A stretch of DNA of 38,570 nt from Verrucomicrobiota bacterium (lineage in GTDB: Bacteria > Verrucomicrobiota > Verrucomicrobiia > Chthoniobacterales > UBA10450): positions 3,708-42,277 of the forward strand of contig QHNJ01000023.1 in the NCBI GenBank assembly GCA_003218395.1. The letters are read 5' to 3'. The notes beneath the pieces are model-generated. The model was not told the DNA's origin, did not search any database, and saw only the letters and a program-made list of their open reading frames with translations. A program made the position numbers and the translations under genes. Below, in pieces: positions 16,662 through 25,270 of this stretch. Position 1 is the first letter of the stretch; every line of letters starts with the position of its first letter.

Positions 16662-17828
16662 CTAGGCCGCCCGACGCACGGCCACGGCCGCCATATCGTC
16701 TGGCAAAGCATCCTTGGCGTTATCTGGTGCTGCTTGGGTTAATATCCCCTTGAGCAGTGCGTCGGCGCTGGGCGCACAGTGATCCAGCATTTTCTCCAAG
16801 CACTCTGGAGTCAGACGGCGCCGTTCGCCTTTCGGCCCGCCAAACAAGCCGTCCGTATAGAGAAGAAAAGCGTCCCCTGATTCAAAGTTGGTCGTGCATT
16901 CTGTAAATTCTGGATGCTCGATTAAACCCAAGGGGGGCGCGATCGAGGCGATTGACTCCGTCGCACCGCTGTGGCGTACGACCAGGAGCGGAGGATGACC
17001 CGCGCCCACCACAGTCGCGCGTCCACTTGCGGGATCAAGCGCGACACACATCGCCGTCATAAAGGAGCGTGCGCCAAAAATACTGCGGAAATCATTGTTC
17101 ACTGTTTCCATTACCGTCGCTGGCGCGTCGTGTTCCACGCTGCCATGATGGAAAAGAAGTTTTGCCAAAGTGGTAAGCAGCGCAGCAGCGGCCCCGTGGC
17201 CGGTGCCATCTGCAATCCAAAACAAAATCCGGCCGTCTTTCATGGGCAGCCAACCGTAGATGTCACCGCCTACCTGGATTACGGGACGATAGCACGCGGC
17301 AACTTGCCAACCGGGCAGCACCGGCGCCTTTTGCGGGATCAGTGATTGTTGCGTCAAGCGGGCGGCGGCCAGATCGCGCTCAAGATTGCGACGCCATTCT
17401 TCGAGCTCATCGTTTTGCCGCTCTAATTGGCGTCGCATGGAGCGCAGGCGAAGCTGGGTCTCAATTCGTGCCCGCAACACTGCGGAATTGATTGGCTTGG
17501 TCACAAAATCATCTGCGCCAGCCTGCAAACAACATACCTCGCTTTCTTCACTCCCGTGCCCAGTCAACATAATCACCGGAATCTGCGCGACGGCCGGATC
17601 GTTGTCCGAGCGAAGGCGCTTTAGCACCTCAGCGCCGTTTAGCTCCGGCATTTCGAAATCAAGCAGAAGAAGTGAAGGCAATTTAGCGTGAATTATTTGT
17701 AACGCTTGGGCTCCGCCCTCACACTCGCTGCAGGCGTAACCCGCGGACGCCAGCAACTGCGCCAGGATCTTGCGACTCATGGCGTCATCGTCTACGACCA
17801 AAATCTTTGCACGGGGGTTATTTGACAT
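16662..17828 (-). CDS. response regulator with PP2C (SpoIIE/RsbU) phosphatase output
   Basis: About 388 aa. N-terminal receiver domain: KILVVDDDAMSRKIL, phospho-acceptor Asp in LLLLDFEMPELNG, MLTGHGSEES, and the conserved Lys in FVTKPI. A coiled-coil linker (about 125-165) leads to a PP2C/SpoIIE domain with QVGGDIYGWLP and FWIADGTGHGAAAALL (metal-binding Asp residues), and DDMAAVAVR at the end. Such proteins dephosphorylate an anti-sigma antagonist (STAS protein) when the receiver is phosphorylated. I chose the ATG at 17828, preceded by AAAGAAAAG, because the earlier ATG (17864) overlaps a likely -10 box. A STAS protein is encoded about 8 kb away (25271), but pairing is speculative. Confidence 0.88.
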   Translation of the reverse strand: MSNNPRAKILVVDDDAMSRKILAQLLASAGYACSECEGGAQALQIIHAKLPSLLLLDFEMPELNGAEVLKRLRSDNDPAVAQIPVIMLTGHGSEESEVCCLQAGADDFVTKPINSAVLRARIETQLRLRSMRRQLERQNDELEEWRRNLERDLAAARLTQQSLIPQKAPVLPGWQVAACYRPVIQVGGDIYGWLPMKDGRILFWIADGTGHGAAAALLTTLAKLLFHHGSVEHDAPATVMETVNNDFRSIFGARSFMTAMCVALDPASGRATVVGAGHPPLLVVRHSGATESIASIAPPLGLIEHPEFTECTTNFESGDAFLLYTDGLFGGPKGERRRLTPECLEKMLDHCAPSADALLKGILTQAAPDNAKDALPDDMAAVAVRRAA

Positions 17829-17862
17829 CTTTTCTTTGGATTCGGATGAAAAGCGGCCGGCC

Positions 17863-17889
17863 ATTGTATTTCATGTCGATCTTTGTCAA
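17863..17889 (-). promoter_or_regulatory. candidate promoter of the response regulator-phosphatase gene
   Basis: On the minus strand, TTGACA (17884-17889) and TACAAT (17863-17868) are separated by 15 bases. Both hexamers are close to the sigma70 consensus, though the spacer is two bases short. Transcription would begin near 17856, leaving a leader of about 28 bases to the ATG at 17828. Confidence 0.45.
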
Positions 17890-17973
17890 AGCATCGCGGG
17901 CTTGAAGAGAAAGACGATTTAGTGATTGGCAACGAGTCGGACTGCGGATAAGTTTGTGACAGTATTCTCACTT

Positions 17974-18366
17974 ATGAAATTCTCACTGTCGCTTGCCTTA
18001 CTCACCGCCTTCTTTATCGCCGCATGCAGTGAAGAGCCGCCCCCGCAACCCACCCGCCAGCGCGTCGCGAATTATCCGGGAGCCGGGGCCGAGGAATATC
18101 CGCCGCCGCAACAGCCATTCAATCCAAATGGACCCGTTCAGCCCACGGGGACGCCGCCGGTGGAGACTGCAGCCCCACCTCCTCCAACGAAGGCTGCGCC
18201 CACGAAAGTCGCAAAGGGAGATTATCCCTACGGAATTCCTGTTCCCGGCAAACCTCACTTGGTGGAAAGTCCTTATTCGCCTGGCAAATACGTCGATGTG
18301 GAAGGATTCCCTCCGGGAACGGAAGTGAAGGACCCGTACACCGACAAGATCTTTCTCGTCCCATAA
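17974..18366 (+). CDS. proline-rich lipoprotein
   Basis: About 130 aa. Signal peptide MKFSLSLALLTAFFIAAC with a lipobox-like IAAC, so Cys18 is probably lipidated. Then a long low-complexity Pro/Ala/Thr region (EEPPPQPTRQ, PPPQQPFNPN, AAPPPPTKAAPTK) and a compact tail with PYGIPVPGKPHLVESPYSP, GKYVDVEGFPPGTEV and DPYTDKIFLVP. That tail pattern is common in small Verrucomicrobial lipoproteins. The start at 17974 is set by the signal peptide. Divergent from the response regulator-phosphatase gene. Function unknown. Confidence 0.8.
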   Translation: MKFSLSLALLTAFFIAACSEEPPPQPTRQRVANYPGAGAEEYPPPQQPFNPNGPVQPTGTPPVETAAPPPPTKAAPTKVAKGDYPYGIPVPGKPHLVESPYSPGKYVDVEGFPPGTEVKDPYTDKIFLVP

Positions 18367-18522
18367 TTTTGCGGGCGCCGGTTGCGGCTGGCAAGATTGA
18401 CCCGAGGATTCTGCGAGATTTTGCTTCAGCGGAGCAATGTTGGACAACTACGTCTTATATCCGATGCTGATCGTCGCGCGCGCCTGACGCGCTCGCTTCG
18501 CAAAAGATATCACAACTCGTCT

Positions 18523-19875
18523 ATGGAATTACGGATCAAACGAGCACCTCGAATCGATATCGAAATCACGGTACCGGGCGACAAAAGCATTTCGCATCGT
18601 GCGGTAATCATTGCTGCCTTGTCAAATGGTGCATGCACCCTGCATGGTTTTCTCCCTAGCGACGATTGCATGCATACGGTGAACGCCATGCGCTCTCTAG
18701 GTATTAAGATCGAAGAGCCCCAGCGTGACACGCTGATCGTCCATGGGAAAAAGCGCGTTCTTACACCGCCCAAAAAGGAAATCGATTGCGGAAATTCGGG
18801 CACGACCATGCGGCTTCTCGCTGGTCTGCTTGCGGGGCAGACATTTGAGAGCCGCCTCGTCGGCGACGCGGGGCTCTCACGACGTCCGATGGATCGCGTG
18901 ATCGCGCCGCTTAGTAAGATGGGTGCAAATATTCTTGCAGAAGGGCCGGAACAGACGCCACCACTCCGCATCCGTGGCGGCTCCTTGCGTGGAATTCACC
19001 ATCGTCTGCCCATTGCGAGCGGACAGGTTAAAAGTGCCTTGCTGCTGGCGGGTCTTTTTGCCAAGGGCAGAACCACTGTCGACGAGCCATTGCCGACCCG
19101 AAACCATACAGAGGTGTTGTTTAATTATTTTCTCGTGCGCACGGCAACGGATGGCGAGGGGAGCGTCACTGTCTTCGGCGATCAAGTTCCGGAGTCACGC
19201 GACTTTACAATTCCGGGCGATATTTCCTCGGCAGCTTTTTGGCTAGTTGCCGCGGCTGCACAACCGCGAGGTCATTTGCTGGTTCGCGAGGTTGGTCTAA
19301 ACGATACGCGAACGGCGTTACTTGGCGTGTTGCTGCGAATGGGTGCACAAGTGCGCGAGGCCATCGAAGATGTCGATCAACTTGAGCCGCGGGGAGTCGT
19401 GGAGGTTACGGGGTTCCCGCTCAAAGGCACCGTTATTCAGGGGAGAGAAGTGCCGCAGCTTATTGACGAACTGCCGATCCTCGCAGTCGCAGGCGTCCTG
19501 GCAAATGGCAAAACGATTATTCGCCATGCTCAGGAATTGCGCGTGAAAGAAACCGATCGCATTGCCGCGATCGCGCATAATTTGCGCACGATGGGTGCAC
19601 AGGTCACGGAAACGAATGATGGCCTCGAAGTTCATGGTCCGGCGCCTCTGCATGGGGCGCGCGTGGCGAGCTTCGGCGATCATCGCATCGCGATGGCGTT
19701 TGCCATCGCAGGTCTGTTCGCTGAAGGTGAAACCATTGTTCAGGATGCCGAGTGCATTCGTCAATCTTATCCGGGATTTGGAATCGTGTTGAACGAGTTC
19801 ACCAATCCGAAACGGATGCAAATAAGCACGCCGGTCATCGGTTCATTCACTCCGACTCCGGTCAAGGAAACATGA
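18523..19875 (+). CDS. aroA: 3-phosphoshikimate 1-carboxyvinyltransferase (EPSP synthase)
   Basis: About 450 aa. Transfers enolpyruvyl from PEP to shikimate-3-phosphate in aromatic amino acid synthesis. Visible motifs: VPGDKSISHRAVI (Lys near 21), DCGNSGTTMRLLAG, DAGLSRRPMDRV, SGQVKSALLLAGL, VKETDRIAAIAHNL and FGDHRIAMAFAIAGL. Start set at ATG 18523, which gives the normal N-terminus; a much longer open frame upstream is unlikely to be translated. The last dozen residues (TPVIGSFTPTPVKET) extend beyond the usual end. Followed by cmk and plsC, a frequent order in this group. Confidence 0.95.
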   Translation: MELRIKRAPRIDIEITVPGDKSISHRAVIIAALSNGACTLHGFLPSDDCMHTVNAMRSLGIKIEEPQRDTLIVHGKKRVLTPPKKEIDCGNSGTTMRLLAGLLAGQTFESRLVGDAGLSRRPMDRVIAPLSKMGANILAEGPEQTPPLRIRGGSLRGIHHRLPIASGQVKSALLLAGLFAKGRTTVDEPLPTRNHTEVLFNYFLVRTATDGEGSVTVFGDQVPESRDFTIPGDISSAAFWLVAAAAQPRGHLLVREVGLNDTRTALLGVLLRMGAQVREAIEDVDQLEPRGVVEVTGFPLKGTVIQGREVPQLIDELPILAVAGVLANGKTIIRHAQELRVKETDRIAAIAHNLRTMGAQVTETNDGLEVHGPAPLHGARVASFGDHRIAMAFAIAGLFAEGETIVQDAECIRQSYPGFGIVLNEFTNPKRMQISTPVIGSFTPTPVKET

Positions 19876-19880
19876 TCCAT

Positions 19881-20001
19881 GGTAGCCGCTTCGCTGCCTG
19901 CCGCGCCAAATCCCGCGACTGCGGGAGAATGCGGGTGCGAAGCGTGGCGCTGAACTGATCAAGCAACACCGGGTTGCGTCGCCCTCAGGCCGACGGCTAC
20001 A
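19881..20001. repeat. nested inverted-repeat element between aroA and cmk
   Basis: About 121 bases bounded by GTAGCCG (19882-19888) and CGGCTAC (19994-20000). Inside, CGCTTCGC (19887-19894) pairs with GCGAAGCG (19937-19944) and TCCCGC/GCGGGA (19911-19916 with 19921-19926) forms a 4-base-loop hairpin. TGATCC occurs just outside both ends (19873-19878 and 20004-20009), as a target duplication might. It looks like a small non-autonomous repeat or structured leader for cmk. Confidence 0.65.
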
Positions 20002-20020
20002 GTTGATCCGCGTTGTATTT

Positions 20021-20689
20021 ATGTCTTCGAATCGGCAGTCTTTTCATCGGGTCGTTGCTATTGATGGCCCGGCTGCCTCCGGAAAAAGCAGTGTCGCGCG
20101 AGAGCTTGCCCAGCGACTCGGCTTCGCCTATGTCAATTCGGGTGCGATTTATCGAGCGATCACCTGGCATATATTGCAAAAGGGGATAGATGCGGGAGAC
20201 AGCGACCGGGTCACCCAAACTGCCGAGTCTGCCGAGATCACTTGCTGCCTCCAAGACAACGAATCGCGCATCTTTATCGATAATGTCGATCCAACCGATT
20301 ACTTGCGTGAGGATCGCGTGAACGAAAGTGTCTCCCGCGTTAGCAGCGTTCCGCGAGTCCGCCGAATTGTTGAGCAGAAAATGCGTGAGTACGCGCGCAG
20401 TCACGACTTGGTTATGGAAGGCCGGGACATCGGCTCGGTCGTTTTTCCAGACACACCCTACAAGTTTTATATCGTTGCTTCGCGTGAAGTGCGTCTGCGG
20501 CGTCGCGCTGCGCAAGGGCAGCGCGACGAAATTACCATGCGTGACCACGCTGATTCTTCACGGCTTGTCTCACCGCTCGTGCTCGCGAAAGATGCCCATG
20601 TTATCGACACGTCGCATCTTACGATCGAAGGAGTCGTCAGCGAGGTCGTTGCACGACTAAAAGAAATGGGTCTCAAGGTCTCTGCCTGA
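20021..20689 (+). CDS. cmk: cytidylate kinase
   Basis: About 222 aa. Phosphorylates CMP and dCMP with ATP. P-loop VVAIDGPAASGKSSVAREL near residues 10-25, then VNSGAIYRAITW, RIFIDNVDPTDYLREDRVNE (NMP-binding insert), VMEGRDIGSVVFPD and RRRAAQGQ lid residues. All core motifs of bacterial Cmk are present. ATG at 20021 preferred over a TTG 18 bases upstream that overlaps nothing useful. plsC starts 24 bases after its stop, so they are co-transcribed. Confidence 0.95.
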   Translation: MSSNRQSFHRVVAIDGPAASGKSSVARELAQRLGFAYVNSGAIYRAITWHILQKGIDAGDSDRVTQTAESAEITCCLQDNESRIFIDNVDPTDYLREDRVNESVSRVSSVPRVRRIVEQKMREYARSHDLVMEGRDIGSVVFPDTPYKFYIVASREVRLRRRAAQGQRDEITMRDHADSSRLVSPLVLAKDAHVIDTSHLTIEGVVSEVVARLKEMGLKVSA

Positions 20690-20713
20690 CTCCACCGCTT
20701 CGCCGCTCCAACG

Positions 20714-21328
20714 ATGAATTTCTATTACTGGCTCGGTTACCATTTTTCTCGCCTCGTTGGCCGGTTGTTTTTTCATCTTCGTGTAATTCATCGGGAGCGC
20801 ATGATTCAAAGCGGTCCGGTAATTCTCGCGATGAACCACCAGAGTTATCTCGATCCGCCGCTTGCCGGCATTACATGCGATCGCGCGATTTATTTTCTGG
20901 CCCGCCGAACCTTGATGGAAGTACCGTTGCTTGGATGGCTTTTGCCCAAACTGAACGTAATCCCAGTTAATCAGGAGGGGATCGACCGCAGCGCGCTTAA
21001 AGCCTTGATTCGTGTTCTCAAGTCCGGGAACGGCGCATTGGTTTTTCCGGAAGGCTCGCGGACGCTCGACGGCAATTTGCAGCCCGCCGAGCCGGGATTG
21101 GGACTCGTGATCGCAAAGACGCTCGCCCCGGTCGTGCCGATGCGGATCTTTGGTGCGCACGAGGCCTTGCCGCGTGGCGGTGGTGGTTTGCACTTTGTGC
21201 CAATCACCATCGTGATCGGAGAACCGATTTTTTTTACGGTTATCGACCTCAAATCGCGAGAGAAGAATCTCTACGGGCGACTAAGCCAGCGCGTCATGAA
21301 TGCAATCGCTGCGCTTGAATTGAAGTGA
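20714..21328 (+). CDS. plsC: 1-acyl-sn-glycerol-3-phosphate acyltransferase
   Basis: 204 aa, a short PlsC. Makes phosphatidic acid by acylating lysophosphatidic acid at the cytoplasmic face of the membrane. HX4D box NHQSYLD (His42, Asp47), then FLARRTLMEVPLLGWLL, NVIPVNQEGIDRSAL, and FPEGSRTLDGNLQPAEPG (acceptor binding), and VVPMRIFG. One hydrophobic segment near the N-terminus. Located directly after cmk, as in related bacteria. Specificity (membrane phospholipid or other acceptor) is not resolved by sequence. Confidence 0.92.
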   Translation: MNFYYWLGYHFSRLVGRLFFHLRVIHRERMIQSGPVILAMNHQSYLDPPLAGITCDRAIYFLARRTLMEVPLLGWLLPKLNVIPVNQEGIDRSALKALIRVLKSGNGALVFPEGSRTLDGNLQPAEPGLGLVIAKTLAPVVPMRIFGAHEALPRGGGGLHFVPITIVIGEPIFFTVIDLKSREKNLYGRLSQRVMNAIAALELK

Positions 21329-21368
21329 TAGGATTTGCGCGCGCAAGACCGACGTCGATACTTCCAGG

Positions 21369-21563
21369 GTGAATTCGCTACAGCCGCCTCGCGAAAAAAT
21401 TCGATCGTCCCGAACTCCAAAGAGCGCTGTTGTGCTGATGCTCATAATTGTTGGAGCAATGGTGCTGTTGGCGGTTTACGCCAATATTCAGCATTTTCGA
21501 CGCGACAAAGTCGAAACGGTCATCGTGAGACCAGCAACTTCACCAACGGCACGGACGCATTAA
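21369..21563 (+). CDS. small single-pass membrane protein
   Basis: 64 aa with a GTG start. A basic N-terminal segment (PPREKIRSSRTPKSA) precedes one hydrophobic helix (VVLMLIIVGAMVLLAVYANI) and a short positively charged tail. Inside-positive topology is likely at the N-terminus. It follows plsC by about 40 bases in the same direction. No family recognised; a real gene is plausible because the codon pattern and a helix are clear, but no strong ribosome binding site is seen. Confidence 0.5.
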   Translation: MNSLQPPREKIRSSRTPKSAVVLMLIIVGAMVLLAVYANIQHFRRDKVETVIVRPATSPTARTH

Positions 21564-21627
21564 CTTTTGACCGACGTCCCTGGTATTCCTTTGGTTTCTC
21601 CCAGCTCCCGAGAAAGTGCGACATCGC

Positions 21628-24420
21628 TCACGCGCTGCGCCTAAAGTCGGCAAGTGAATTTGCGTTTTGCGCGGCGAGCTTGCGAGCGTATTCGAGTGTG
21701 TCGATAGAATCCACCGTTTTGTCGCGCCGGATCGCTTTGATTCTTGGGAAACGCAGCGCGAGCCCACTAGCGTGGCGCGTGCTCGGCTGAATTGAATTGA
21801 ACGCGACCTCGAGCACAATATCCGGTTTCACTTCACGGTACCGGCCATGATCCACGATCGTGTTCTGTTTGAAGTGCTCGGTTAATTCTGCAATCTCCAC
21901 GTCAGTCAATCCGCTGTAGGCTTTGCCAATCGGCAAAAGGTCACCCGTCGCTTGGTCGCGCACGGCAAACGTGTAATCGCTCAACACATTATTGCGTTTG
22001 CCATGGCCAAGCTCGGCGACGACGACCACCACATCCAGCGTCGCCAGCTCTTTTTTGAGTTTAAACCAAAACATTCCGCGAGTGCCTGGTAAATAAAAGC
22101 TTTCCGGATCTTTAATCATGAGACCTTCGTTCAAGCGCTGCCGAGCCTGTTGAAAAGTTTGCTCGATCTCAGCCGCGGAATCCGCGGGCATTACTTGCAC
22201 AATTTGAAAGTGCCGCGGTAATTGCAAACCGCCAAGCCATTCGCGCCGCTCACGCAGCGGAGTTTTCAATAGCGAACGTCCGTTCAGCCAAAGAACATCA
22301 AAGATGACGAAAGCAACCGGCACATCTGCCGCGGCTCCCTCGAATAAATCCGCGCCATCACTCTTGCGACCGAGCCGCTTTTGCAAATCGAAAAAGGTGA
22401 GCCTGCGACCTTCTCCGAAAGCGATAATTTCGCCATCGACAATCAACTCTTGTGTGAAATTCCTGGCCTGCTCCGTCAGTTCCGGAAATTGATCGGTGAT
22501 GCGCCGTAAATCGCGCGAAAAAATTTCTACCCGCTTTGTGGTGCGATGTAGTTGCGCGCGAATACCGTCGAACTTGTCTTCCACATAAACTGTAGCGCCG
22601 GCCGTACCTTCCGCAGAATTGTTCCCTTTAACAAACCGTTCCCACACTGCTTCCGCTGTTGGCTCGGGAGTCGCCAGCATGCACTTGATTGGACGAAAGA
22701 TCGATAATTCCGCACGGTGCAGCTCCTTTGCGCAAGCGAGCGCTGCGGTCGTGCCGATATCGCCGAGTAGCATGTTGACTTCCTTTACGTCGTCCAGCGG
22801 CGCGTCGAAGGCGCGGGCAACTGCTTCCTCCACGAGACCCTCCCGCAAGCCAATGCGCAAGTCTCCCGTGAGAATCTTGACGACGTACTGAGCCTCGCGC
22901 GCGGAAAGTCTGACAAGGCGTGATCGCAACAACTCAGTCTTCGGAATGGGTCCGCGGGTCCAATGCAATGTCTCGAAGAAATTGCGCGATTGCTTGAGCG
23001 TGAATGGTTCAGGGAAGGTGCGTTCATCCAGCGTTTCGAAGGCCGTTTTGCCCGCATCTCCGTGCCCGCCGGCAATGCGACGGAATCGTGCGTCACTCAA
23101 TTTCGCCGCTGCCTTTATCGCGCGGTAGATGATCGATCCTCCTATTTGCAATGTGCGCAGATCGCTCTGGGCAAAAGCGTGGCCCGTAAAATAAATCGCG
23201 GCAATGGGAAGCTGCTTTTGATCGAGCCTCCGCAAGTAATTTGCAAGCAAGCGGATTTTTTCCAACTTTGCGGCAGTCGCGGCAATGGTTTCGCCAACAT
23301 TGGCAAATGTCGCGAATTCGGATTTGGGAGCAGTCGCCGCTGCGGACCTCTCTGCGGTACCCTCGCAGCAAACTGCCGGCGCGCTAATCGTTTCAAGACC
23401 AATCGGAGAGGAGCCGATTGATGAACGCGAGTCGCGTGCCAGAGTCTCCAATTGCAGCTCGAGCTGATTTTCTTTCGTCAGCGCCCAGGCCTCGACGCCG
23501 CGTTCGCGCAAATCGCGGGCAAACTCTGCGGCGAAACCATGGAGGGTGAACACGCGCCGGGGCTGTACGAGATCGACGTAGCGAACCAAATCGTTGTAGT
23601 CAGCGTGATCCGAAAGAGGAAAAGCCGCGTCAACTTGGTAGCGATAGACCGCGTTCGCATCGACTGCCCAGCCACTAATCATCGCGACACGTTTGCGCGG
23701 AATACTTTCCAGCATGCGCGATCGATTTGCGCTCGGTGGGCAGATGAGAACTTTTCCCGCGACATCATTCGCGTCGTAGCGAACGTATTTGCAAAACAGT
23801 TGGCCGAACTGCTCGTAAATACGCGTCATCTGATAGACCGAGCCGTGTAGCATGGGCGTTAGTCCCGCTCCCTTGAGCGAGCACAGGATCTCCTGCGCTT
23901 TGCCTAACGAGTAACCAAGGAGCACCGGCACGTCGCCATCATCGATTGTTTCGCGGCAGAAAGTGACAATTTGGTCGATAACTTGTTCCGTTGGCGGAAA
24001 TCGATAGCGCGGTAGGCCAAACGTTGCCTCCATGACGAGTGTATCGGCTTTGTGCCATTCCGCCTGCTCAGCAGATTTCCCCGGCTGCAGTTTGAAATCC
24101 CCCGTGTAAAGCAGCGTTTCGTCCCCAGCAAAAAGAAAACATTGTGCTGAGCCAAAGATATGACCGGCGGGTAACAACATAAGATCGAGGCCACGCTCCG
24201 TTCGTCTTTCACCGAAGGGCAGGACATGCTCTATCCGCTCGCCCGCAAGCCGACTCCGCATCAAACGCGCTGTCCGCTCGGAAACAATGATCTCATTATG
24301 CGGCGCAATGTGGTCGCTGTGCGCATGTGAAATGAAGGCGCAGCTTTTTGCATCCCATGGGTCGAGCCACAAATCCTGCTGCGGCAAATAAACGCCGCGC
24401 TCATAACGAATATCAATCAC
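21628..24420 (-). CDS. fused metallo-beta-lactamase exonuclease and ATP-dependent DNA ligase
   Basis: About 930 aa. Residues 1-330 are a metallo-beta-lactamase/beta-CASP nuclease: SHAHSDHIAPH (metal ligands from His32), LPAGHIFGSAQ, LLYTGDFKLQPG, and AFPLSDHADYNDL, as in ligase-associated DNA exonucleases. After a low-complexity linker (about 335-400), residues about 400-920 form an ATP-dependent ligase: helical N-domain, adenylation motif VEDKFDGIRAQL (Lys about 616), DGEIIAFGEGR, FVIFDVLW, EGLMIKDPES, WFKLKKE and an OB fold. In other bacteria the two proteins are usually separate adjacent genes, in a set linked to DNA crosslink or break repair. I set the start at GTG 24420 (VIDIRYERGVYLPQQ), where nuclease homology starts; longer reading would overlap the divergent gene. 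Confidence 0.9.
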   Translation of the reverse strand: MIDIRYERGVYLPQQDLWLDPWDAKSCAFISHAHSDHIAPHNEIIVSERTARLMRSRLAGERIEHVLPFGERRTERGLDLMLLPAGHIFGSAQCFLFAGDETLLYTGDFKLQPGKSAEQAEWHKADTLVMEATFGLPRYRFPPTEQVIDQIVTFCRETIDDGDVPVLLGYSLGKAQEILCSLKGAGLTPMLHGSVYQMTRIYEQFGQLFCKYVRYDANDVAGKVLICPPSANRSRMLESIPRKRVAMISGWAVDANAVYRYQVDAAFPLSDHADYNDLVRYVDLVQPRRVFTLHGFAAEFARDLRERGVEAWALTKENQLELQLETLARDSRSSIGSSPIGLETISAPAVCCEGTAERSAAATAPKSEFATFANVGETIAATAAKLEKIRLLANYLRRLDQKQLPIAAIYFTGHAFAQSDLRTLQIGGSIIYRAIKAAAKLSDARFRRIAGGHGDAGKTAFETLDERTFPEPFTLKQSRNFFETLHWTRGPIPKTELLRSRLVRLSAREAQYVVKILTGDLRIGLREGLVEEAVARAFDAPLDDVKEVNMLLGDIGTTAALACAKELHRAELSIFRPIKCMLATPEPTAEAVWERFVKGNNSAEGTAGATVYVEDKFDGIRAQLHRTTKRVEIFSRDLRRITDQFPELTEQARNFTQELIVDGEIIAFGEGRRLTFFDLQKRLGRKSDGADLFEGAAADVPVAFVIFDVLWLNGRSLLKTPLRERREWLGGLQLPRHFQIVQVMPADSAAEIEQTFQQARQRLNEGLMIKDPESFYLPGTRGMFWFKLKKELATLDVVVVVAELGHGKRNNVLSDYTFAVRDQATGDLLPIGKAYSGLTDVEIAELTEHFKQNTIVDHGRYREVKPDIVLEVAFNSIQPSTRHASGLALRFPRIKAIRRDKTVDSIDTLEYARKLAAQNANSLADFRRSA
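23400..23420. repeat. hairpin in the exonuclease-ligase linker
   Basis: CAATCGG (23400-23406) and CCGATTG (23414-23420) are complementary around a 7-base loop. It lies inside the coding sequence and encodes part of the Ser/Ile/Gly-rich interdomain linker. Confidence 0.5.
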
Positions 24421-24546
24421 AGGGAAATCTAGGCGCGAAACATGGCGAGCGAAACCTGTGCATCGTTTCGTCCGCTCGTCTATGGGCTTATTTGTTCTAT
24501 GCGACGTATGTTGACACGTTGCGCGTGAGCCGGTTTCATTATAGGG

Positions 24547-25140
24547 ATGAAATTTATCGCTGCAGCGGTCGGGTTGATCATTATCGGGAGCGGGATAGCC
24601 CGAGCGACGGAAGAACCCAGGATTCTCGAAAAAGTGACACCGGTCCCCGTTGCGCTGAACCAAGATTTCGAGTTTCGCAAAACGAAGCTTTACTTTCTGA
24701 GCGAGATAGGGCCGAAACGAGGTCAAACTGCGAGACAGACGACGAGCGCGCTTAGCCCGAAAGCCCTTTCCGGTTCTGCACCGAGCCAGAAGACGGCGAC
24801 GCTTCAGGACGCCCCCATTACCTTTGAGCGGCAATACCGGCTGTTCGGCGCCGTGACGAAGCTCGATCAACACCAACGTTGCGGCGATTACTTCGATTTC
24901 TTTTGGCGCACCAAGCGGCCAGCTGATCTCACAGTGCGTCTGGAGTATCGCCAAGAGAAATTGCACGAACACGTTGAGGCGCAGGAGATTTCCTATCGAA
25001 ACGTGCGCGGCACTCACAAGACAGAGTTCAAGGTCATTGGTGACGATTATTTTGACGACGGGCGAGTGATTGCCTGGCGATGTCTGTTAATCGAAGGCGG
25101 GCGGATCGTGGCGCAAAACCGCTCCTACATGTGGGAGTAA
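24547..25140 (+). CDS. secreted protein of unknown function
   Basis: 197 aa. Signal peptide MKFIAAAVGLIIIGSGIARA, cleavage probably near residue 20. The middle (about 50-95) is low in order (SALSPKALSGSAPSQK), then a compact domain: CGDYFDFFWRTKRPADLTVR, EYRQEKLHEHVEAQEI, DYFDDGRVIAWRCLLIEGGR and a C-terminal QNRSYMWE. It looks like a beta-rich, Ig- or lipocalin-like exported domain, but I recognise no family. Divergent from the nuclease-ligase gene. A TTGACA box at 24511 lies upstream, without a well-spaced -10. Confidence 0.75.
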   Translation: MKFIAAAVGLIIIGSGIARATEEPRILEKVTPVPVALNQDFEFRKTKLYFLSEIGPKRGQTARQTTSALSPKALSGSAPSQKTATLQDAPITFERQYRLFGAVTKLDQHQRCGDYFDFFWRTKRPADLTVRLEYRQEKLHEHVEAQEISYRNVRGTHKTEFKVIGDDYFDDGRVIAWRCLLIEGGRIVAQNRSYMWE

Positions 25141-25270
25141 GGCAAGACCCGCTGTCTTGGAAAGAGAGGCTCTTTGACTTCTCTATTTGGAATCAATTCC
25201 TCGAGCTTTCCCACCTGTGGGACAGGTTTGACAGCATGCCTCTCGATCTTGTATCGTTTACAGAGCAAAC

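Noticed and set aside
17811-17864. leader peptide (MKYNGRPLF...) overlapping the response regulator start
   Set aside because: Its ATG lies inside the candidate -10 box, and there is no stalling motif or attenuator next to it.
21628-24420. phage or defence-system nuclease
   Set aside because: The motifs match the ligase-associated exonuclease and ligase of DNA repair; no integrase, capsid or defence neighbours occur.
24511-24546. promoter for the secreted protein gene at 24547
   Set aside because: TTGACA is present, but the best -10 candidates (CATTAT, TATAGG) are at 20 or more bases, leaving almost no leader.
25201-25226. terminator or regulatory hairpin before the STAS gene (TCCCACCTGTGGGA)
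   Set aside because: The stem leaves only a two-base loop or a weak five-bp alternative, and no T-run follows.
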